From assembly GCA_035461905.1 (NCBI GenBank), contig DATHUV010000018.1, forward strand, positions 1 through 29,119: DNA of 29,119 bases. The letters are read 5' to 3'. Origin of the DNA: SZUA-442 sp035461905. GTDB lineage: Bacteria; Actinomycetota; Acidimicrobiia; Spongiisociales; UBA5794. This document shows, piece by piece, positions 23,811 through 29,119 of this stretch. The translations under genes were made by a program, and so were the position numbers. A model generated the notes under the pieces. That model worked only from the letters and a program-made list of their open reading frames with translations. It did not search any database and was not told the origin of the DNA. Within the stretch, counting starts at the first letter, position 1. Each line of letters begins with the position of its first letter.

Positions 23811-24716
23811 ATGGTCACGATGTTCAGCACGGTCGGTCTCGGCCACGCATACGGAAACGTCGCCGCGCTCCACACGCTCGACCTCGACGTGCCCGAGGGC
23901 AGAATCGGTCTCGTCGGTGCGAACGGTGCGGGCAAGTCGACGCTCATCAAGATCCTGCTCGGCATCCTCACGCCGACGACAGGGTCGGCATCCGTACTCG
24001 GCCTCGACGCGGACACGAGGATGATCGACATTCGCTCGAATGCGGGGTACATGCCGGAAGGCGCCTGTCTGCCGCTGGACCAGACCGCAGCCGATTTCCT
24101 CGTGTACGCGGCGGGGACGGCCGGGTTACCTCCGGACGCCGCCCGCCAGCGAGCGTCCGACGTCCTGACCCTCGTCGGGCTGAACGACGAACGATTCAGG
24201 TACCTCGGGGACTTCTCCACGGGTATGAAGCAGCGCGCCAAACTCGCACAGGCAATCGTCCACGATCCGAAGCTGGTCTTCCTCGACGAGCCGACGTCGG
24301 GCCTCGACCCGAGCGGGCGCGAGCAGATGCTCGACCTGATCGCTCGCCTCGGAGGATTCGGCATCGATGTCGTCGTCTCGTCGCATGTGCTTCGCGACAT
24401 CGAACGGACATGTGAGTGGGTCGTCATGCTCGACCAGGGAACCCTCCTTCACTCCGGACCGATCGGCGGGGAGGAAGCCGGGACGACGGTGCGCCTCGAG
24501 GTCAACGGTCCGACGGATCCCGTGGCCGAGCGGCTCGAACGCGCCGGCGCTTCCGTTGACGTCGACGGGCGGCGGATCCTCGTGTCGCATCCAGACAGGG
24601 ATGTGTTCGACATCATCCGCGATGCGACCGCCGACGCCGGTGCGAGCATCAGGAAGCTCGACGCCGGCGCAGCGACGCTCGAGGAGCTCTTCCTCCGAGG
24701 GGGTCGGCCGACATGA
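23811..24716 (+). CDS. ABC transporter ATP-binding protein (exporter, first unit)
   Basis: 301 residues from ATG 23811. A single nucleotide-binding domain: Walker A GANGAGKST (36-44), signature STGMKQR (136-142), Walker B LVFLDEP (155-161), D-loop SGLDP and H-loop SSHVL. The C-terminal 90 residues are the helper domain typical of ABC-2-type exporter ATPases. The start at 23811 is preferred over an in-frame ATG at 23775 because TATCGT (23796-23801) lies nine bases upstream and the shorter form begins like other family members. It heads a four-gene operon and overlaps the permease gene by 4 bases. The transported substrate is not evident. Confidence 0.93.
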   Translation: MVTMFSTVGLGHAYGNVAALHTLDLDVPEGRIGLVGANGAGKSTLIKILLGILTPTTGSASVLGLDADTRMIDIRSNAGYMPEGACLPLDQTAADFLVYAAGTAGLPPDAARQRASDVLTLVGLNDERFRYLGDFSTGMKQRAKLAQAIVHDPKLVFLDEPTSGLDPSGREQMLDLIARLGGFGIDVVVSSHVLRDIERTCEWVVMLDQGTLLHSGPIGGEEAGTTVRLEVNGPTDPVAERLERAGASVDVDGRRILVSHPDRDVFDIIRDATADAGASIRKLDAGAATLEELFLRGGRPT

Positions 24717-25603
24717 GCGAAACAGGAGCCGTCTACGACCTCGGGTACACGCCGTACGACGGTGAGCGACGCGGGCGACGAGGCGCGCGACGCACCGTGT
24801 TCGCCGACGGGGTTCGCAGGGTCCTCGGCATCCGCAGGAAGGGTCGGAGGAAGATCCTGCCATGGCTGTTGGTCTCGATCGCAGTGCTACCGCCCATCGC
24901 CTTCGTGGGGATCAGCTTCTTCATCCCGATCGACGTGGAGGAGGCCTTCAATGCCTCCCAGCAGCACGCGCAGTTCTTCCAGCTCGGCGGAACCATTGCG
25001 ATGCTCTTCGTCGCCCTCGCCGCGCCAGAGCTGCTCATACCCGACCGGCGCGACGGTGTCCTCTCCATGCTGTCGTCGCGCCCCATGACGTCGAACGACT
25101 ACCTCGCAGCACGCTTCGCGAGCCTCCTCGCCATCGTCGGCGGATTCCTGCTCATTCCCCAGTTCGTCCTGTACGTGGGACAAGCGGCCGTCGATGACGA
25201 TGGCCTCATCCAGGGGTTGATCGATGGCGGGCCTGACGTTCCACGCATCCTGTTCGTCGCCGCGGTCTATGCGACAGCGTTCGTCCCCCTCGGCTTCGTC
25301 ATCGCCAGCTTGTCGAATCGCAAGGCGATTGCCTCGAGCGTCTACGTGGCGACGATGATCGCACTCAGCGGCTTCGCCGATGGGATCGTGAGGAACACGA
25401 CCTTCACCGGTGGCCGGTTCGTCGCACTCCTCGCACCGCTGGACACGGCCAACGCCGCCAACGGATGGGTGTTCGGCGTCTCGAGCACCGACTCCCTGCT
25501 GGACGCCGCCGACATCAGCCCTGTGTGGGGCATCGTTGCGCTGGTTGTCATCGGTGCTGTGGCGACGAGCATCTCCGTCGCACGGTATCGGAGGCTCATG
25601 TGA
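24713..25603 (+). CDS. ABC-2-type transporter permease (first unit)
   Basis: 296 residues. A cytosolic N-terminus with the recurrent actinobacterial motif YDLGYTPYDGERRG and a strongly basic stretch (to about residue 47) precedes six or so membrane helices (near 49-70, 92-112, 140-160, 182-202, 210-228 and 272-290). RPMTSNDYLAAR between helices 2 and 3 resembles the cytosolic coupling loop of ABC-2 permeases (SRPMxxxxYLxAK). It overlaps the ATPase gene before it (ATGA) and the next ATPase gene (GTGA), so all are coupled. Substrate unknown. Confidence 0.88.
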   Translation: MSETGAVYDLGYTPYDGERRGRRGARRTVFADGVRRVLGIRRKGRRKILPWLLVSIAVLPPIAFVGISFFIPIDVEEAFNASQQHAQFFQLGGTIAMLFVALAAPELLIPDRRDGVLSMLSSRPMTSNDYLAARFASLLAIVGGFLLIPQFVLYVGQAAVDDDGLIQGLIDGGPDVPRILFVAAVYATAFVPLGFVIASLSNRKAIASSVYVATMIALSGFADGIVRNTTFTGGRFVALLAPLDTANAANGWVFGVSSTDSLLDAADISPVWGIVALVVIGAVATSISVARYRRLM

Positions 25604-26568
25604 CCGACGGCGAACAGCGGAACGACGCCGTCCTCGATCCGGCATTCGTCGGCTCCCCGACCATCGAGGTTCGCAACGTCTCGAAGTGGTTCGGCCAGAA
25701 GGTCGCCGTCTCGAACTTGTCATGCTCGTTCGGCCCCGGTGTGACGGGCCTCCTCGGTCCGAATGGTGCGGGGAAGACGACCCTGCTGCGCGCCATTTCG
25801 GGCCTCAGCGACATCTCGAACGGGTCGATCTCCGTCCTCGGTTCGGATCCTCGCCGGGATCATGCCATGTACCGATCCGTCTCTCTCGTGCCGGACGAGG
25901 ATGCCGTGTACGGCGACATGACCGGCCGACGGTTCGTCCGATACGCGGCTCAGCTCTCCGGTGCTCCCGCTGGCGCACGCGATGTCGACGATGCGATCGA
26001 CCTCGTGGACATGCAGGTCGCTGCCGATCGATCGATCGGGGGGTATTCCAAGGGCATGCGCCAGCGCATCAAGATCGCAGCGGCACTCGTGACGAACCCG
26101 AAGATCCTCATTCTCGACGAGCCCCTCAATGGAACCGACCCGATCCAGCGTGCGCATCTGATCGACCTGTTCCATGGAATCGGCCAAGCGGGCGGAACCG
26201 TCATCGTGTCGTCGCACGTGCTCGAGGAGGTCGAGAGGGTCTCGACCAGGGTCATTGCGATTGTCGATGGCAGGTTGGCTGCCGCTGGCTCGGTTGAGTC
26301 CATCAGGGCAGCCATGAACGACAAACCGTATGTGGTGCGAATCGGCACGGATCGACCCAAGGACCTTGGATCGGCCCTCTTCTCGACCGAGGCAGTGTTC
26401 AGCGTCGAGGCTGGCGAGGGCGCTGTGATCGTCCGGACTGCCGACATCTCGGAGCTCGGTCGCCAGGCGCCTGCGCTCGCTGTGGCAGTCGGTGCTCGGC
26501 TGACGGCCTTCTCGCCCCAGGACGAGTCCCTCGAGTCGGTGTTCCGCTACCTGGTGGAACGCAGATGA
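25600..26568 (+). CDS. ABC transporter ATP-binding protein (exporter, second unit)
   Basis: 322 residues from GTG 25600, preceded by GGAGG and overlapping the permease stop by 4 bases. Walker A GPNGAGKTT (53-61), signature YSKGMRQR (149-156), Walker B ILILDEP (169-175) and SSHVLEEVERV are intact; the D-loop is LNGTDP rather than the usual SGLDP. A C-terminal regulatory domain of about 90 residues follows. An open frame extends upstream to 25465 within the permease gene but is not homologous. It pairs with the permease encoded immediately downstream. Confidence 0.92.
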   Translation: MTDGEQRNDAVLDPAFVGSPTIEVRNVSKWFGQKVAVSNLSCSFGPGVTGLLGPNGAGKTTLLRAISGLSDISNGSISVLGSDPRRDHAMYRSVSLVPDEDAVYGDMTGRRFVRYAAQLSGAPAGARDVDDAIDLVDMQVAADRSIGGYSKGMRQRIKIAAALVTNPKILILDEPLNGTDPIQRAHLIDLFHGIGQAGGTVIVSSHVLEEVERVSTRVIAIVDGRLAAAGSVESIRAAMNDKPYVVRIGTDRPKDLGSALFSTEAVFSVEAGEGAVIVRTADISELGRQAPALAVAVGARLTAFSPQDESLESVFRYLVERR

Positions 26569-27308
26569 CCTCGATCGGCGCCCTGTTCACGGTTTCCTTC
26601 GGGCAGGCCCTACCCCTGCGCAGGACGATCATGCTGGTGCTCCTGGAGCTGGCTCCGGTGACCATCTACCTCCTCGCAACATCCAGCCGCACTTCCGAGG
26701 CCGCGTTCCAGGGCCTGGTCGAGATCGGCGCCTCCACGTTCTTTGCACTCGTGCTGCCCGTGGTGGCGATCGTGATCGCCGCCGGGGCGCTCGGAAACGA
26801 GCGGAGGGATCTCACCCTGTCGTTCATCGCCCTTCGACCCCTCCCCCGAACGGGTATCGCGGCAACCAAGCTCGCGGCGGCCATCGCTGCGGCGGGGGTG
26901 GTGAACCTGGTCGGAGCCGTCGCCCTCGGCGTCGCCCACACCGTCCGGTACGGCGGGTCGGGAGGCGTCGTCGTCGCCCTCATCTTCGGAACCGTCGTCG
27001 CGACCGCGGCGTATGCGTCCCTGTTCCTGCCCCTCGGCTTCCTCACCGACCGAGCGGTGATCATCGGCATGGGATACCTGCTGGTCTTCGAGAACGGCGT
27101 CATCTTCGCCCTCTCGGGACTCATCCTCCTGTCGCCATGGCGGTTCGGCGCCTCGGTGTTCGCCGATAGGCTCGATGGGGCCCGCATCTACCTCGGCGAT
27201 GCGGTCGGATCCCTTTCGACGGGACGGGTGCTCATCACCCTCGCCATCTACGTCGCCGCCAGCCTGGTCGGAACGACCTGGCTCCTGCGGCACCGCGACC
27301 TCGCCTGA
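26565..27308 (+). CDS. ABC-2-type transporter permease (second unit)
   Basis: 247 residues, about six membrane helices (near 22-40, 53-76, 101-122, 133-155, 162-188 and 226-242). The segment ALRPLPRTGIAATKLAAA after the second helix is the coupling-loop region found in ABC-2 permeases. ATG overlaps the stop of its ATPase (ATGA). The two permeases are not close duplicates of each other, so the four genes may form one heteromeric exporter or two transporters under one promoter. Substrate unknown. Confidence 0.87.
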   Translation: MTSIGALFTVSFGQALPLRRTIMLVLLELAPVTIYLLATSSRTSEAAFQGLVEIGASTFFALVLPVVAIVIAAGALGNERRDLTLSFIALRPLPRTGIAATKLAAAIAAAGVVNLVGAVALGVAHTVRYGGSGGVVVALIFGTVVATAAYASLFLPLGFLTDRAVIIGMGYLLVFENGVIFALSGLILLSPWRFGASVFADRLDGARIYLGDAVGSLSTGRVLITLAIYVAASLVGTTWLLRHRDLA

Positions 27309-27357
27309 GCCAGCACGCATGACGCCTCGGTGACGAAGCGAACGCCGTTCGTGCCGG

Positions 27358-27363
27358 TACCGT
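27358..27363 (+). promoter_or_regulatory. -10 element of murJ, leaderless type
   Basis: TACCGT lies six bases before the GTG start of murJ. There is no Shine-Dalgarno sequence. The same hexamer at the same distance occurs before the aminotransferase start at 828. Confidence 0.4.
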
Positions 27364-27369
27364 GACGCC

Positions 27370-28941
27370 GTGACCTCGTTCCTCATCCGGCTGCGTCGTG
27401 GCGATGTAGGTGCAGCGGCGATCATCGTCGCTGCAGGCATCCTCATCTCGCGCCTGCTGGGCATCGTTCGGGACATGGTGTTCGCCGCGATGCTCGGCTC
27501 GTCCGGGGTCACCGACGAGTACGTCGCGGCATTCCGCATCCCCGACTACGCCAATTACCTGTTGGCCGGCGGATTCCTGACGATCACGTTCATCCCGATC
27601 TTTGCGCGATACCTCGCCCAGGACGACGAAGGGGAGGGCTGGAGGGGGTTCACAGCGATCTTCCGATGGCTGACGATCGGCATCACGATCGTCATCGTCG
27701 TGGCGTGGTTCCTCGCCCCCACGATCATCCGCTGGCTGTACCCGGAGTTCGCGGAGGAGCAGATCGCCAGCACCATCGCGCTCACGAGGGTGATCCTCCC
27801 CGCCCAGTTCGCCTTCGTCGTCGGCGCGATGTTCTCGTCCGTCCAGTACGCGAAGGGCGTGTTCACGATCCCAACGCTGGCGCCCATCGTCTACAACGTC
27901 GGAATCATCACCGGCGGCATCATCTGGGCGATCGTGACCGGCGAGCCCGCCCCGGACGGGTTCATCTGGGGTGCCCTCGTTGGCGCGTTCGTCGGGAACT
28001 TCGCACTCCAGGCATGGGGAGCACGGCGCGTTGGCTTGCGATTCGACCTCGGCGTGCAATGGCTCCACCCCTCGGTGAAGGCGTACATCGTGATCGCCCT
28101 CCCCCTGATGATCGGCCAATCGATCGTCGCCCTCGACGAAGTGTTCATGTCGGTCTTCGGCGGACTCGTCGGGGAGGGTGCCCAGACCGACCTTCAGTAT
28201 GCGCGGCGGACGATGTTCGTACCGATCGGGGTGATCGGTCAGGCCGTCGCCGTCGCCTCGTATCCGACCCTGGCGCGCCTGTTTGCGGAGGGCAACCGTG
28301 CCCAGCTCCTTCGTACGGTCGATCGATCCCTCCGGTGGGTCATCGTCCTGTCGATCGGAGCCGCAGGTGCAATGGCGGCGCTCGCGCTCCCGATCATCCG
28401 CGTCCTCTACGAGCGGGGTGCGTTCACCGCACAGGACACAGACTCGGTGTCCGCAGCCCTATTCGTCTATGCGTTCGGGATACCGGTGTGGGGTGCCCTC
28501 CAGATCATCACGAGGGCCTTCTACGCCAAGCGTGAGATGTGGACGCCGGTGCTCGCGGGGACCGCGGTGACGGTCGTCGCGATACCCAGCTACTTCTACA
28601 TGCACGACCGATTCGGGATCGAAGGCATCGCGGTGACGTCGGTCGTCATGCTCGGCATCTACACCGCGACCCTGGTCGCCATCTGGTACTGGCCCGCCGA
28701 CGCTCGCCCAGGGCTCGCCTCGGTGACGTCGAGCGCCGGCCGGGCGATCCCACTGGCGGTACCTGCGGCTGTGGTCTCGTCGGCGTTGGCCTGGGCAATC
28801 GCAACCGGAATCGCCGGCGCTCCGGCGATCTCGGCCCTTATCGCACTGCTCCTCGGGGCAGTCGTCTACGGTGCCGTCTCACTCGGGATCGGCAGCATGC
28901 TGTATGAGTGGCTGTCTAGGCGGGTGGATACACGCCCGTAG
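27370..28941 (+). CDS. murJ: Lipid II flippase MurJ (MviN family)
   Basis: 523 residues with about 14 membrane helices of the MOP superfamily. MurJ flips the peptidoglycan precursor lipid II across the cytoplasmic membrane. Typical motifs are ISRLLGIVRDMVFAAMLGSS near residue 26, DEYVAAFRIPDYANYLLAGG near 49 (the usual FxxPNxxRxLxxEG with changes) and FIPIFARYL. The soluble C-terminal pseudokinase and sugar-binding extension of mycobacterial MviN is absent. GTG start at 27370. The 3' end overlaps the convergent partial gene by 26 bases. Confidence 0.93.
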   Translation: MTSFLIRLRRGDVGAAAIIVAAGILISRLLGIVRDMVFAAMLGSSGVTDEYVAAFRIPDYANYLLAGGFLTITFIPIFARYLAQDDEGEGWRGFTAIFRWLTIGITIVIVVAWFLAPTIIRWLYPEFAEEQIASTIALTRVILPAQFAFVVGAMFSSVQYAKGVFTIPTLAPIVYNVGIITGGIIWAIVTGEPAPDGFIWGALVGAFVGNFALQAWGARRVGLRFDLGVQWLHPSVKAYIVIALPLMIGQSIVALDEVFMSVFGGLVGEGAQTDLQYARRTMFVPIGVIGQAVAVASYPTLARLFAEGNRAQLLRTVDRSLRWVIVLSIGAAGAMAALALPIIRVLYERGAFTAQDTDSVSAALFVYAFGIPVWGALQIITRAFYAKREMWTPVLAGTAVTVVAIPSYFYMHDRFGIEGIAVTSVVMLGIYTATLVAIWYWPADARPGLASVTSSAGRAIPLAVPAAVVSSALAWAIATGIAGAPAISALIALLLGAVVYGAVSLGIGSMLYEWLSRRVDTRP

Positions 28942-29119
28942 CTTCGGACTCATCCGTCTGCCAGAACACGTCTGATACCTCGTCGATGAGGTCGATCATC
29001 GCCTGGCTGACAGCGGGGTCCATGGACTTCTTGGCCTCGGACGCCGCCTTGATGGCCCTCCAGAACAGGTCGTGAAGGCCGGGGAACGCCTCGACGTGGT
29101 GTGGCTTGAAGAAATCCGT
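28916..29119 (-). CDS. C-terminal end of an unidentified protein (partial)
   Basis: The last 67 residues of a minus-strand gene whose start lies beyond the right edge. The reading frame is open from 29119 to a TAG at 28918-28916. The visible part begins TDFFKPHHVEAFPGLHDLFW and continues as helix-forming sequence with MIDLIDEVSDVFWQTDE near the end. Codon use resembles neighbouring genes. It converges with murJ and overlaps its 3' end by 26 bases. I do not recognise the family from this fragment. Confidence 0.6.
   Translation of the reverse strand, partial: TDFFKPHHVEAFPGLHDLFWRAIKAASEAKKSMDPAVSQAMIDLIDEVSDVFWQTDESEATGVYPPA

Noticed and set aside
1..29119. Search for tRNA or rRNA genes, CRISPR arrays, insertion sequences, integrases and phage genes
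   Set aside because: No clover-leaf-like intergenic sequence, regularly spaced repeats, transposase or integrase motifs were seen; intergenic space is too short for most of these. The BMC operon shows no flanking mobile element.

Overview
The window is high-GC DNA, densely coded on both strands, with many 1-8 base gene overlaps and frequent GTG starts. Gene content points to an actinobacterium: a cysteine desulfurase-mnmA-ligA operon, a MutT1-type Nudix plus histidine phosphatase fusion, a MurA with Asp in place of the fosfomycin-target Cys, a MeaB GTPase, and many apparently leaderless promoters (TAnnnT about 6-9 bases before the start codon). A deep-branching lineage such as Acidimicrobiia is my best guess, but this is inference. 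No rRNA, tRNA, CRISPR, insertion sequence or prophage was seen. No gene-free stretch exceeds 300 bases; the longest gaps are about 100 bases.

Region by region. 1-2491: the 5' part of a DapC-type aminotransferase (minus, cut by the left edge), then two plus-strand envelope proteins, a small anchored protein and a five-helix protein ending in a YceI-like domain. 2509-7954 (minus): an operon read as membrane-anchored alpha/beta-hydrolase-fold protein, cysteine desulfurase, mnmA (tRNA 2-thiolation) and ligA. 8051-10177 (minus): enoyl-CoA hydratase family protein, MeaB GTPase and NifU-like Fe-S scaffold. 10272-13471 (minus): SpoIID/LytB-domain secreted protein, murA and a lipoprotein. 13576-16330: rpiB and mutT1 (plus), an alpha/beta hydrolase (minus) and 6-phosphogluconolactonase (plus). 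22192-28941: a helix-turn-helix coiled-coil protein divergent from the compartment operon, a multi-span membrane protein, a four-gene ABC-2 exporter operon (ATPase-permease-ATPase-permease) and murJ. A partial unidentified minus-strand gene reaches the right edge.

The highlight is a compact bacterial microcompartment (BMC) operon on the minus strand, 22110 down to about 16341: RpiB-like isomerase, deoxyribose-5-phosphate aldolase, permuted tandem BMC-T, BMC-H, BMC-P, CoA-acylating aldehyde dehydrogenase, second BMC-T, two more BMC-P, and a lipoprotein gene 4 bases after the last shell gene. The shell set (1 H, 2 T, 3 P) can in principle form hexagonal facets, pores and pentameric vertices. 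All three enzymes carry N-terminal amphipathic helices of the encapsulation-peptide kind. The expected chemistry is aldol cleavage of 2-deoxyribose 5-phosphate to glyceraldehyde 3-phosphate and acetaldehyde, followed by oxidation of acetaldehyde to acetyl-CoA in the shell. This matches what has been called the sugar-phosphate-utilizing (SPU) BMC class. No phosphotransacylase or alcohol dehydrogenase for recycling CoA and NAD+ lies in the window, and the compartment RpiB paralog has Asp at the usual catalytic Cys position, so its substrate is open.
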